Source: Rotaria sp. Silwood1 (taxonomy: Eukaryota; Rotifera; Eurotatoria; Philodinida; Philodinidae). From it: a DNA stretch of 64,000 nt. The notes beneath the pieces are model-generated. The model was not told the origin of the DNA, did no database searches, and was given only the letters and a program-made list of their open reading frames with translations. Both the position numbers and the translations under genes were made by a program. Every line of letters begins with the position of its first letter. The stretch's first letter is position 1. This document shows positions 37,450-48,990 of the stretch, one piece after another. The stretch spans positions 233,345 through 297,344 of the forward strand of contig CAJNOP010000033.1 in assembly GCA_905250075.1 (NCBI GenBank). The letters run 5' to 3'.

Positions 37450-38325
37450 TCAACATTTTCCACCAAGATCTTCTTCAATATCAACAAAAAAATAATTATT
37501 TGGTACAAACTTTAACACTACTACATGTTGTGGTGGTAAATGAATAGGCAACATAGGATTAAGTTTAATTGAATCAATATATTCAGGATAATGTCTTATA
37601 TCACATAAATAAACGTACAATGACAAATCTTTGGTAATTCCTATAAGATCATCATCATTGTTTATCCACCAATAATCAAATCCAAGTGCTTTTGTATGAT
37701 CAATATGTTTCTTTCTGAAGGAATATTCTATTCTTTCAAAACATTCTTGTACGAATTTTAAAGCAGTATTTTTATCAGATAAAGACGCGTTTCATTTTAT
37801 ACTCAATGGTGTAAGATGAAGATCAGAAGCATAAGATAATGAGTGATCATTCACAGGATAGACAGGAATATTTATTTTATCATTTTGATTTGTTTGATAA
37901 TTGTTTGCCTATTTATTCACATGATGAGATGAGTCATCAACACCTTCTTTTGTTTTCGTTCTTCTTGAATCGATTCGATAGTTGTTTGTTTTTCGAAGTT
38001 TATCGTTGTTGTATGACTCATCGAGTTGATCAACGTTATTAATACGTTGTTGCTCACCACGTTGAATTTTACGTTTTTGATAATTTTGATTTTTCTTCAC
38101 TGTAGTAAATAGATTACTTTCATTATCGACAAATAAAATTGATTCTTCATTTTCACTATCGTGTTGGGTTTGTGATGTTGCTTGCCTTTTGATAGATCTC
38201 GTTTTTGGACTTTCATTGTTTGATTGAATCAATTTATCATGTAATTTTTGTAGGCAACGACCTTCAACACGATTTTCTTTGTCCACCAATGATTCATTAT
38301 CGTAAAAACTGTAATTATCTGCCAT
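37450..38325 (-). pseudogene. Single-frame gene with two in-frame stops
   Basis: One frame runs 292 codons from ATG (38323-38325) to TGA (37450-37452) and is interrupted only by a TAG after ...SSHHVNK and a TGA after ...LTPLSIK. The N-terminal ~138 residues are polar and probably disordered (MADNYSFYDNESLVDKENR). The C-terminal ~110 residues look like a folded domain (KALGFDYWWINNDDDLIG, YVYLCDIRHYPEYIDSIKLN, MLPIHLPPQHVVVLKFVPNN). I do not recognise the family. No intron with consistent phase removes both stops, although one beginning at gtgaat after SSHH was considered. Most likely a recently disabled gene. Confidence 0.6.
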
Positions 38326-38876
38326 TAAAGTTAATGACTATATATACCACAATCAGGTACACGTGACCTTTTCGATGTAAGAGATATTCGCGTCTTATCG
38401 ATATAGTAGAAGAAGCAGAAATGAGCATATTTGTCTGAATCAAAGCTTTTATAAACAGAAGTTTCCATTTTTTTATTATAAACTTTTCGGCTGTTTTCAT
38501 GTGCGAATCAATTTTTGTGTTCATTAAATTTCACGTCGGCCAGTTTTCGCATTTTCGATTCTCTTTTAGTTTACTGTATGAATCATTGTCTGTGAGAAGT
38601 AAGCAGCACTATGCTTTGCCATGAAGTGTTTTACTTTTTTTTCTATTTTGACAGTATTTAGATACGCTTTGTCGTTATGTTTTTATTTATTGAAGAAAAA
38701 AAAATCATTGATTATATTCTAAGTCTACAGAAAAGATTGAAATTTTCTGAACTAAGAAAAAAATTTCCATTTTTTTTTCACTTTCGATTTATTAATAGAA
38801 GAGTATGTCGATTATTTCTGACACAAAGAAGAATTATCCTGTTATAAGTAAATAAAATTATTGAATATGGTTGGAT

Positions 38877-39479
38877 TTATGGATGTTTATGTGGTTCAAG
38901 CACATCAGTATTGTAATAATTTGCTCCACTCGCTGATGCACGACGAAAAAGATTTCGAAGTGGATCAAGAAAACTAGATGGGTCGGTGGTCGATCGTTGT
39001 CTTGTACACTCAAATACTTTAACTAATTCAAGTGATTTTCGAGTGAGTGCAGTTGATGGACGTAGTGGATGTGATTTATCAACCACTTGTACAATAATAT
39101 TGAAATGAAGTGAATTGATTTTCTTCGTGATTGAATCTAATTGAAATTTAACATAATCCAGTTGAATTTCATCATCTAAACCTATTCGTGAAATAAAAGC
39201 ATCAAGTTCGGCAAGACATTTGAGATTTGTTTGTTTGAATTGTTCGAGAGAAGTACGTAATTCATTAGCTAAATGTTTGACTTCTGTTTGTTTACGTTTT
39301 TCCATTTCATTAAGTACTTTATCAATTTGACGTGATGAAGATGTATCAAAACTTTGTCGCCATTTACGTACTTCATCAGAAGCTTTTTCTTCTATTGAAT
39401 CAACTTCTAGTTGACATAGTTTCGAACGTAATGCATTTACTTCTTCTTTATACGATTCAGTAACTGGTTTTTGATCCAT
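38877..39479 (-). CDS. Coiled-coil protein, 200 residues, unknown function
   Basis: An intact single-exon frame from MDQKPVTESYKEEV to ...VLEPHKHP and a stop. Residues ~8-115 show heptad-like Leu/Lys/Glu spacing (VNALRSKLCQLEVDSIEEK, RQIDKVLNEMEKRKQ, LANELRTSLEQFKQ), predicting a long coiled coil. The C-terminal third has RPSTALTRKS and a polar tail. No catalytic motif. Length, codon pattern and lack of stops support a real gene; function is unknown. Confidence 0.7.
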   Translation of the reverse strand: MDQKPVTESYKEEVNALRSKLCQLEVDSIEEKASDEVRKWRQSFDTSSSRQIDKVLNEMEKRKQTEVKHLANELRTSLEQFKQTNLKCLAELDAFISRIGLDDEIQLDYVKFQLDSITKKINSLHFNIIVQVVDKSHPLRPSTALTRKSLELVKVFECTRQRSTTDPSSFLDPLRNLFRRASASGANYYNTDVLEPHKHP

Positions 39480-41696
39480 TGTTATTACTGTCTTTATTAC
39501 CTGTTTTTTTTATAGCTAATATACAATTTACGTACGTGTGACGATGGTCACAAGTAAACAAATAGAGAATCATAACACGTGATAGCGAGAGAATGACAAT
39601 AGCGCAGTTATTTACCTGCTACATAAACATAAATAGGCATAAGAAATGTATCAATATCTTAACTCAATCGAAATCAGAATTTTGTATTAAGACAACATAA
39701 AAAAGAAAGAATATGAAATTTGTGAGACGATCATTTGTAATACAATAATTCAAAGTAAAATTTAATTTCTGTAGAAGATATACTTATTCAAGGACAAACC
39801 TTTTTCTGAGCCCAGTTATCTTGATTAAAGTCTGAACAAAGCTTAAAAAAACCGTTTTCATTGTATTGAGTCCCGTTCAACTAAAAAAGAAACCTAAATT
39901 AAAATAAATAGAAATCAATTTGAAAATAACTCAATATTTTATTAATTTGAATCGTAATATATTGATCTTAGTGACAGAAAACAAACATCATAACATTTTT
40001 AGTTGTCTACAAAAATAACAATTGCTATCATGGATACTATTTGATGAATTTGTAACTTGTTCATATGTTATTCGACTCTTTACAGTACCTATTCCATGTA
40101 CTTATAAAACAACTTTAAAGACCTATGCCTGTAAAAACTCTACTTTGATTATTATTACGCTTTATTTGATTCAGAAACATTCTAAGATTTAAGAAAACGA
40201 TGTGAGCGATTGAAAAAAGCGAGAATAAATTTATCTTGGTGGTTTCATTTCTTTTATATACACGTAATATGGATGATGTATATTAAATTAGACAACATCA
40301 TTTTAGTTTGTTGAGTCATTTCGATACACATTCAGAAAGTCATTCCATAAAAAACGTTCTATTCTACAAAACTATTTCGTTAATTTTTTAATTAAAGTTT
40401 TCTTATTGAAGCAAAATTTACAATACTACTGCACATTCAATCGTCTAACTATGAATTTCAATGTTCTTTTTCCATTTCTATGACTTTTTAAAGGTCTCTA
40501 ATGCTCTCATTCATGGGCATAAAAAGCACTGATATTTTTCTCTGCATGTCGAAAAAGTATCTTTTTTCAAAGCGAGACTTAGTGTATGAAATAGCTATTC
40601 TTGCGCTGTCGGAAGTAGAATTTAATTCCGAACAAAATTTTGTTCTTGTTGAGTTGAAGAGAACAAACTATGAAGTGGTAAAGAATAATCATTTCATCTT
40701 GTTAGACTAGGCTTTTCTCCAGTGATCTTTCTGCATGATTATTTTCGCAAGTTTATCTTCTGAAGTTCTTAAAAATATAACAAAAGATGTAGAATTTTAT
40801 GAAGCATTTGGTGACATGCTTGCCATTTCATCCACTATAAAAAATGTTCATATTTTTGAGACTGTCACTCTTGTTTTTGAATGTTTCAGACAAACACAAT
40901 AATGTAAAGAGTGTCTAATAAGTTATGAATCTCAATGAAAACCAGTTTATATGTTAAGAAAGCGTATCTCTTTTAATAAGAAACATAAACACAAAAGAAA
41001 GGTAATACTTAGTGCGTGAGCCAGAACTTCCGCTAGGCCACACCCTTCTGGCTTCGTCTGGCTCAGAATGCCTACAAGCCAAACTAAGGCAATTGATGTT
41101 TCTGGTTTTTATAAATACGTTTAATTCTAGAACTCTATGTTTATATGTCGTCTAGTTCCAATTGTTCACTTAATCAGTTTCCATAAAAGATGAGTTAATA
41201 TTCGTAAAATCGAAAAGAAATAAACGCAATCTTAATAGTACAAGCAAAATTTCATTAGGCTTACAAGGATGAGGTAAACTGAAATGTAGGAAATAAAGAA
41301 TATTAATATTTGACAATCAATGTTCGCAGCAGTGTGAGCGCAAACTTTACCATCCAATTGTTTTAGATCTAAACAAGTTCTTCTATCAATCAATATAAGT
41401 TCTACGACACTAGAATGACGTTCGGTTCAAGCATTTGTTGCGGGATTCGAATGAATTCGTCAAACTACTCTCGAATAGTAAGACGATGCGTCAACATTTG
41501 ATGTCCAAAATGTAAGATTTAGATCAACGACTTTAACTTGGCAGATAGCTTTGATTTAGGTACAGAAAATAGTTACACGCACACTCTAGATACTACATAT
41601 CACTTTGTATAATTATATCATGTTACATGTGATGAATTCATAGTTCATTAAAATTTCTTGGGAAAATACTGGTTGATTTCAAGATTTTAATTATCA

Positions 41697-41908
41697 TGTT
41701 TCTTTTGTTTATATCACTATCATTAGAAGAAACAATGTCATCCGATAATGCAACATTTCAAACATCTTCCTAAGTACTCGAAATTCATATAGATGTAGTT
41801 CGACAAGGATCATTCTTTGAGTACATAAAAATTAATTTTTGTTGAGGTTCATCACTTTTGGAACATCCATCACAATGCTTATACAACATGACATCTATTT
41901 AATCAAAT
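41697..41908 (+). pseudogene. Possible decayed coding segment
   Basis: One frame reads MFLLFISLSLEETMSSDN..., TAA, VLEIHIDVVRQGSFFEYIKI, TGA, GSSLLEHPSQCLYNMTSI and then TAA. The composition on both sides of the stops is protein-like with a hydrophobic start. I cannot name the family, and chance is not excluded. Confidence 0.25.
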
Positions 41909-41988
41909 AGATTTTCAATATGATTATTTTTTCTTATTTGAGCCAGGCTACAAACAGTAATCATTCATCAACAAATATTCTTGTTATA

Positions 41989-42011
41989 ATTCGATTCGAT
42001 TCGATTCGATT
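41989..42011 (+). repeat. (GATTC)n microsatellite
   Basis: Four to five perfect gattc units, 110 bp upstream of the TRMT10C start. Confidence 0.8.
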
Positions 42012-42119
42012 TAGTAAGACATCTATCATTTAAATATTTCAACGGTTAACTTTAGACAAGCTAGATAATCAATGGATGTATTCCAATAAGATCTCTTTTG
42101 CAGTTTTTATTTAACATAT

Positions 42120-43547
42120 ATGATGTTTCGATCACTATTTCCTGTGACTAATTTGATTTTTCATCGTAATAAATTATTATATCATCATCGATATGTTGCT
42201 GATTTTATTTCTCCAAAATTGTTTCATCAAACAAATCAAGCCTTATCATCATCAACAGACACAAATGAATGGCTTTGGGAATATTTACGACATCGTCAAT
42301 CATATCAATCATTAAATGATGAACAAAAACGTCAAGTAATTTTACTTGAGTAAGTCATTATATTTATATATATATATATTTTTATTTCAATAAAAATAAA
42401 AAAAATTGAATTTCTAGAATTCAAACATTACGTGAAAGTGGTGAACGTGTACCAGATGATATTCCCGATGAATATTGGCCAGAATTAATCTCATCTCCAT
42501 TATTAAATAATCGTAAATCAATATATAATTATCTGTTTCTACGTGAAATAAGTAAACGAAAACGTGCAGCTGAAAAAGCTGCTCTACAAGAACGACGTAT
42601 TAAATCAGCTGCACGTCATGTTGAATTAGCTGCTGCTGGTCTACCATTAACAAATTATCCTGGTTATACATCAATGTTTCGTCAATTAACAGGTGGCCAT
42701 ACAGAACGTTGGATACGTGATAATAAATTAATAGCTCAAGCACGTCTTGGTGAACATATTCTTGTTGATTGTGGTTTTGAAATAGAACATGCTCGTTCCA
42801 AATATGTATCAAAATTAGTTGATCAAATTGAATATTTTTTCGCTAATATACATCAATATCATTCACCATCATTTGTAACATTATGTAATTTTGCAACTGA
42901 TGGACAAATTCAAAAAGAATTTGCTAGACGTATTAATCAAAATCGTGGTGTATCATGTTTTGAAGTTACTGAAGCAAGTTATTTAGATTTATTTGATAGG
43001 CAAAAATTAATTTATTTATCACCACATAGTCAATATGAAATGTCTGAGTATGATCATGATGCTGTATATATTATTGGTGCTATTATTGATAGTAGTAAGT
43101 AATATGTTATCAAATCTCGTTTGTTGGTATAATACATTTATTTAGGTGTTGGTGGACGACCTTTAACATTATCAAAAGCTAAACGAGATAATATAAAACA
43201 TCAAAGATTGCCGTTAGAACGATATTTAAAGTATAATGAACATATTTACAAAATATGAAAAGAGATTTGTTTTTTTTTGTGCAGATTTGGTAGTAGTGCT
43301 AGTCGAACATTATCATTGGACAAAATTTATTTTATTTTAATGGCATTGAAACATGGACAATCTTGGTCTGAAGCATTTCAAGCTATTCCGTAAGATTAAA
43401 TTATACTTTTTTTTAAAATTAAATGAATTCTTTTTTTTCTCAAGGGATCGAAAAGTTGCTGAACGTTTTAATCAACCACGTTTAGGAAGAAATGAATCAG
43501 AACGTTGGGGAAAATGGGCAGGCATTAGAAATAGAACAGATCAATGA
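42120..43547 (+). CDS. TRMT10C: Mitochondrial tRNA (purine-9) N1-methyltransferase, TRM10 family
   Basis: Homologue of TRMT10C/MRPP1, the SPOUT methyltransferase that modifies position 9 of mitochondrial tRNAs and forms part of protein-only mitochondrial RNase P. Exons: 42120-42349, 42418-43094, 43146-43230, 43285-43389, 43445-43547; 1200 nt, 399 residues plus TGA. The N-terminus (MMFRSLFPVTNLIFHRNKLL) looks like a mitochondrial presequence. A charged helical segment follows (REISKRKRAAEKAALQERR). The SPOUT part shows LIYLSPHSQ, DHDAVYIIGAIIDSS, LPLERYLKFGSSASRTLSLD and FILMALKHGQSWSEAF, typical of TRM10 proteins. The presequence and N-terminal helix favour the mitochondrial paralogue over cytosolic TRMT10A. 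The second Met (42123) could also serve as start. Confidence 0.92.
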
Positions 43548-45818
43548 ATAATCATTGTTGAAATATTGTTTTTGTTAACGTTGTTTAATTAAAATAAGAA
43601 AATAATATATTTTGTTTATTATTTTCAAAACAGAAAAAGAAGTTATAATCAGATGAATAATAATCAAAAAGTTATTTTGTATTAATATTCAATGACTAAC
43701 GAGAAAATTTTCCAACTTGAACATTGCTTTTGATTTCGGACTGTGTGGATAAGATAGATCCGAATGAATTATTAAAAATCTCAAAAGAACAAGGGCACTT
43801 AGACCATAATTGCAGAGTTATAGATGCTTTGCTGAAATTTTGTTCATACATGGACCTACACGTGTAACTAGAATGTTCGCTTCGCAAGATACTGAAATCA
43901 CAAAAAAATTAGATTCTTGAATCTTGCATGGCATATAAGTGACTTCTGGAAAATTCAACATCTCATGCAAGAAACATTCTTTTGAGTTGAGATTTTTAGG
44001 ACATGATCAGTACGTATATAAATCTGTAGGCAAGAACTAAGAGTTGTTGCACAAAAGATACGATTCAAATACAAGCAGTACGCTCAATTGATGTCACCAA
44101 TCTCAACGAAACTGTCTCTGTATGTAGCCCTAAGTAGGATATGAAAATGTCGAAAATATTGCTTCTAAAATATTTTCCCTGTTGAGCTATTGAAATCACA
44201 ATAGAGGCACTTTCATGTGAAAGATGACGATGATCAATACAGTATTCATTCATTGTATATGTCGCCATTTTTCAATCATCATAGATACACTATAGACTGA
44301 CACACTCAAAAACACTAAGTGTTAAGCAGTTTAGAGGTATTTCGTAAGTTTCACATATACCCATCACCTCACCGATTTCCAAAATATTGACTTTTTTGTT
44401 TTCACTTGAACAAAAATCTTTCCTATTATATAGATGGTCTGTCCAGCACATTCACATTCAACTCTCAAGAGGGTTGTTCAATGGATGATCGTTAATTTCG
44501 CTAATTTGTACATATGCTATGAAGAAAAATATCTGATGAATTTCTGCGCAAGCTATTCGAAAAAATATCGCTGTGTTCTCAAGGTGTTGAAGTTCTTCTG
44601 AGTGGATTATCCGCCAAAAAAACATACTTCTTATGACTTTTTTGTGACATTCATATCTCGAGTGATTATACTTAGCATACAAAAATAAGTTCAGATGGGT
44701 AAACTGTGGATAAGTTGGTTAGTATTACTAAGTGCATGACAAAAGTGCCATATTTCAGTATTTTGTGCATATATTTCATGAATGAATCATTTTTGAGAGC
44801 TAGATTTCCGGCTCTGAAAAGATATCATTGCCTTTTTACTCTGATGAAAAATTCTGCTCTTTAGATAGGTTTTATTGCTCAGCGGATCTTCCACAAAATC
44901 GTTACTTTCGCAGGATTTGATCTCTCAAGGAACGAGATTTATACAACTCGACCTTGTGTAATTTTAAAGTGCAGACAGAGTACTAAAAATTTATGGAAAA
45001 CTTGATGCGGAGGCTTGTAGGATAGTCCGTGGAACTTTATTAATAAATATCCAAAAATTCCCCATTATTCCATATGAAATAGACTCTAACCAGCGTAAAT
45101 CAACATATAATCCGTCTCTATCGCATTCCATAAAAATATTCTTTAAAATATGACAAAAATTTTGTTGTGAAAAATGTCCGCATGTAGTGTGTGTGTGTTA
45201 GTGTTGGTATAAATCTACTATTCTTTTACATTCACACTGACGCCCGCACCATACTCACTGCTTATCATAGATGATCTAAAAATATATACCTTGACAAGAT
45301 TTGATAGAACATTAATAATCATATCACACAATTTTTCTTAGAACAAGTAGAATGATAATAGACCGATCAAAAAGTAACAACTCTTATTCGGTGTTTTTTT
45401 TCAATTATTCGAGTTTAGAAAGAATATGGCTTGTTAAAATAAAAACAATTACTTTGAATGATGTTGAAATAATAAGAAAGACATTGTACTCGAAAAACTT
45501 GTTTTCAAAAGACTCAATTAATACAATGAATGATCAATCTGACAAATTCTAGAGATCATCTACAACAATGAAGAGAATGTACGATTAAGTGAATGCTTTA
45601 ATACTAATTATTGACTTTATTATAAGAGATCAAGTTCCGTAGAACGATTAATGTTATTTCTTAATATGAGATTAATTTGAGTAACTGTTCAATAAATAAA
45701 GAAATAAAGAGGATGTAACATTTTTTTTCATTTTATGTCAATATCAACTTGTTAAAAATACATTGAAGATACTACGAAGAATAAACGAAAAGTTATATAA
45801 AAAGCAGATGAAGTGTGA
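43548..45818. other. Intergenic stretch without a supported gene
   Basis: Several 60-75 codon frames occur on both strands but overlap and show no family resemblance. A short (GT)n run lies near 45188-45200. Confidence 0.5.
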
Positions 45819-45865
45819 TGTGGGTGTGGGTGGATATTGCTTGCGACAAGGAAAACTCACACCCT
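45819..45865. repeat. Telomere-like hairpin, copy B
   Basis: The G-rich arm tgtgggtgtgggtg (45819-45832) is followed by gatattgc, then aaggaaaactcacaccc ending at 45865. The C-rich arm is short. The spacer resembles the reverse complement of copy A. Confidence 0.75.
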
Positions 45866-46126
45866 AAAAGTGTTTGCATATCATGTAATTGAAAATTTTC
45901 AATTGTATCAATACATATAATCATAAATTGTCTTGTTTCTTGTTCATTACATCTTATTATTTATTCTAATAATTCTAAAATTGATTTCTTTTAATGTTAA
46001 ATAGCCACTTAATATAATAGCAATGAACGTTGATATAGAGTTTTGTTTTCAATAATCTTGTTGTTGACAATAAATTCAATAGTTCTGTGAAACATTTAGT
46101 TGAATGAACAAATGTTAAATTTGAAT

Positions 46127-46530
46127 TTAATATATATTAGTTTCATCTTGTTTATTAATAATTACTAGTTCATTTACAATTAATGATGCAAGACGTTTTA
46201 TTATATTAAATTATTCATCATTACCATGTAATGATTTTAATTGATTATCATTTAACAATAAATCTTCTGTTAATTGTACATATTCATATGAATATTTTGA
46301 AAGATTATTATTACATATAATATGTATATAATGCATTAAAATTTATAGAATAAATAATTTATGCTTATCATTGATACAAAGTGTTTGAGTTAATTTACAT
46401 GTTAACTAACGTATTGTAGTTAGAATTTTTTCAGGTAAATTATTTTTTCAAACTTGATATGTTATTTGTATTGTTAAAATTTTTTTAATATCGATCGAAT
46501 GAAATTTTTTACTTGTTATTGTTACCAGAG
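46127..46530 (-). pseudogene. Decayed coding relic with at least four in-frame stops
   Basis: One minus frame gives protein-like blocks separated by stops: KKILTIQITYQV, TGA, KNNLPEKILTTIR, TAG, LTCKLTQTLCINDKHKLFIL, TAA, ILMHYIHIICNNNLSKYS and YEYVQLTEDLLLNDNQLKSL, TAA, FNIIKRLASLIVNELVI. The helical, Leu/Ile-rich character suggests an alpha-helical repeat protein, but no family can be named. This is an old disabled fragment. Confidence 0.45.
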
Positions 46531-46859
46531 ATGCCGGGAATCACTTTTTTTTCAACCTATGGATCAACCCAACTCAACCAACTTCTTCGTGGGTGGGTTC
46601 AAGGGAAATTTTAAATTTTGCTTTCAGCTCATGGGCGTAGAGTTCAATCGAGTAGCTTGAACTCAACCCTTGGAATAACCCGATGGGTAACCATGGTTAT
46701 TGTGAATTTCAAGTTTCTTTTATGAAGTAATACAAATGAAAGTTTCAAGGCCCCCATGTAAGGATTATTTATAATATGTAAGTGATCATTCGATAGGCTA
46801 TGAAATTAAAATATACAGATTGTCCCGAAACTTTCTTGGAATAGTAAACAGATATCTGT

Positions 46860-47230
46860 GCTCATATTCATAAAAGAAACGTTGATAAAAATTGTTTTAA
46901 AGTATTTACAACTGAGTTTAACAAAGCAGTGTAACCTTTCAGGAGTTATGAAATATGAGTATTGCAGTTTTATCATAAAAACCTTGGTTTTTATAACTGA
47001 AACTTTCAGGATATATTGAGCAGCAAGACATGCATCTGTAGTATAAATATGAGACCAAACGACACTAGTATGGAGAATTAATCGAAAAAATTATATACCG
47101 TTTATTATCAGCTAAGGAAATAAATCTATTGTTTTTTTCCATAGCTCGCGAAAGGTTATAATTATTTGTTATAGTCATTTGTAAATGCTTTAAAATCATT
47201 TTGGACAACGTTTCTTTTATGAATATGAGC
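46860..47230. repeat. Inverted repeat, ~52-bp arms
   Basis: The arms 46860-46912 and 47179-47230 are near-perfect inverse copies: 25 bases from gctcatattcat onward match exactly, and the rest has a few mismatches. They enclose about 265 bp with no gene. Likely a foldback or MITE remnant; outer borders not defined. Confidence 0.65.
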
Positions 47231-47796
47231 TATGAATACTTCTTCTTCAGGGATAAAAATATCAACCCATTCTGTCGAACTAAGGCAGAAATATTCACAC
47301 TTTTCTTTGGCTAATGACTTACAGAACATCCTATGTAAAAATAAGGAAAATAATAATTTCATTATCATCCTTCTTTTTAGACCACATACAATCATCAAAT
47401 AGAAATTGTTCATCATATTCAACAAAGAAAGAATTAGAAGTAAACCGAATCAAGAACACTTGCAAGACTTGCATGAAACTAGTACTATTATGGAGTAATG
47501 AAATTCTGAAAAAGCTTTATAGATTACTGAAGAAAAAGTAAAAAGTAAATGAAGATTATAAGGCTCGACTAAATCGACCACGATAAAGCATTCGGAGTTT
47601 TATAATATTTCAATGATTTCCATGAAAAGTTTCTCATTGTACTAGAATTTATTGATTTCATCGATGTTAGAATCGTGCAAATTAACAAAGAATTTAACGA
47701 TAATAGTTTATCAATTCAACCTCGAATATGTAATATTTTATATCATTGGTAGGGAGCAGTAACAGCAAGGGGGAAAAAGCGAGACTCTTAGAGTGC

Positions 47797-47884
47797 GTAC
47801 TCCAGTTGTACTCCAACTGTACTCCACCCGTACTCCAGTTGTACTTCACCCGTACTCGAGCTGTACTCCAACTATACTCCATCC
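47797..47884 (+). repeat. 11-bp minisatellite, eight units
   Basis: Eight tandem units of GTACTCCARYY (e.g. gtactccagtt, gtactccaact, gtactccaccc). It explains the artificial repeated W-S-T peptide on the minus strand. A shorter, more degenerate array of the same unit lies at the other end of the 5-kb element. Confidence 0.85.
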
Positions 47885-48444
47885 GCATTCTATCTCTACT
47901 TTCCCATTACCAACTCTATTGAGGTTCTTGTTTGACAGTATTCAATTAATAGCTTATATTCAGCGCAGGTAACTCGGAAGATCCGCTGTTAAGAGAGCTG
48001 AATCTTGCTCTGAGGTTACATTATTGTTTTCAGAACAATTTAGTCATATTAAGTCTAATTTTGACGTGTACTGAGAAATATCACCTTGAGTCTATAAAAT
48101 AAAAGCTCATTTGGAAATAAAATATGGGTATTACAAGGTGCTTTTTTGATCTCTTAAGTTCGAAGGACAAGCAAATACTTCAATCCCCTTTTGTCGCAAA
48201 TATGGGTGGCACTTTAACATTAAACTTTGGAAGTTAAGGTTAAAGTTTAAAGTAGTACTGAGCCTTAAAAGTTAAAGTTTGAAGCATAACTTTAAACTTT
48301 ATGAGTTAAAGGTAAAGTAACCATACTTTGAGTCTTTACTTTAACAAATTTAAAGTAAATGGTGTCCTATAAAACAAATTTTGCTTAAAAATTCATAAAA
48401 GTGAATAAACATTTATGAAGGTACCCATAATTGTACATGCGCCA

Positions 48445-48790
48445 TGTAACGGGATCATTCATAGGTAATCTACTATATAACGGAGTACCCTTGAGTCATC
48501 ATCTGTTGTGTAACGGGGTACTCATGGATCATCAGCTGCTACATAACTAGGGTACCCTTGCGTTATCATCTACTATATAAAGGGGGTACCCTTAGATCAT
48601 CAATGGCTATATAACGAGGATTCCCTTGAGTTATCATCTACTATATAGCGGGGGACCTTTAGATCATCATATACTATATAGTGGGAATATCCTTGAATCA
48701 TCATCTGCTATATAATGTGGGTGCCCTTAAATCGCCAGCTGCTATATAACGGAGGTATCCTGGCCTCACCAACTAGTATATAAAGGAGAA
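48445..48790 (+). repeat. ~41-bp tandem array, about eight units
   Basis: Units of roughly gggtacccttgagtcatcat then ctactatataacg repeat about eight times with 10-25% variation by eye. Unlike a CRISPR array, the whole period is repeated with no unique spacers. Confidence 0.8.
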
Positions 48791-48990
48791 CCCGCACAAC
48801 AATGCATGGAATATATTACACCGCTGCCCGTATGTCAACGTAGGCTATGTGTCGGTAGTACTCATCTACCTTCATGAAGTATATAGCTTGGTTACAAATC
48901 TTTCAAGAATTTGATAAAGAAGTACGAATAACGGCGCATGAACAACATGAGGAAGGGTGGAGAACTCATCAGCACCTATTAAACGGTTGG

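Larger units (their letters stand above)
39480..42119. other. Intergenic region before TRMT10C
   Basis: Mostly AT-rich without a supported gene. It includes a GC-richer patch at 41015-41100 with inverted gagccaga/tctggctc words, a coding relic at 41697-41908 and a (GATTC)n microsatellite at 41989-42011. Confidence 0.5.

Noticed and set aside
47694..47888. Minus-strand repeat protein with W-S-T repeats
   Set aside because: It is a translation of the 11-bp minisatellite.
48445..48790. CRISPR-like array
   Set aside because: The entire ~41-bp period is repeated with drift; there are no unique spacers, and the setting is eukaryotic.
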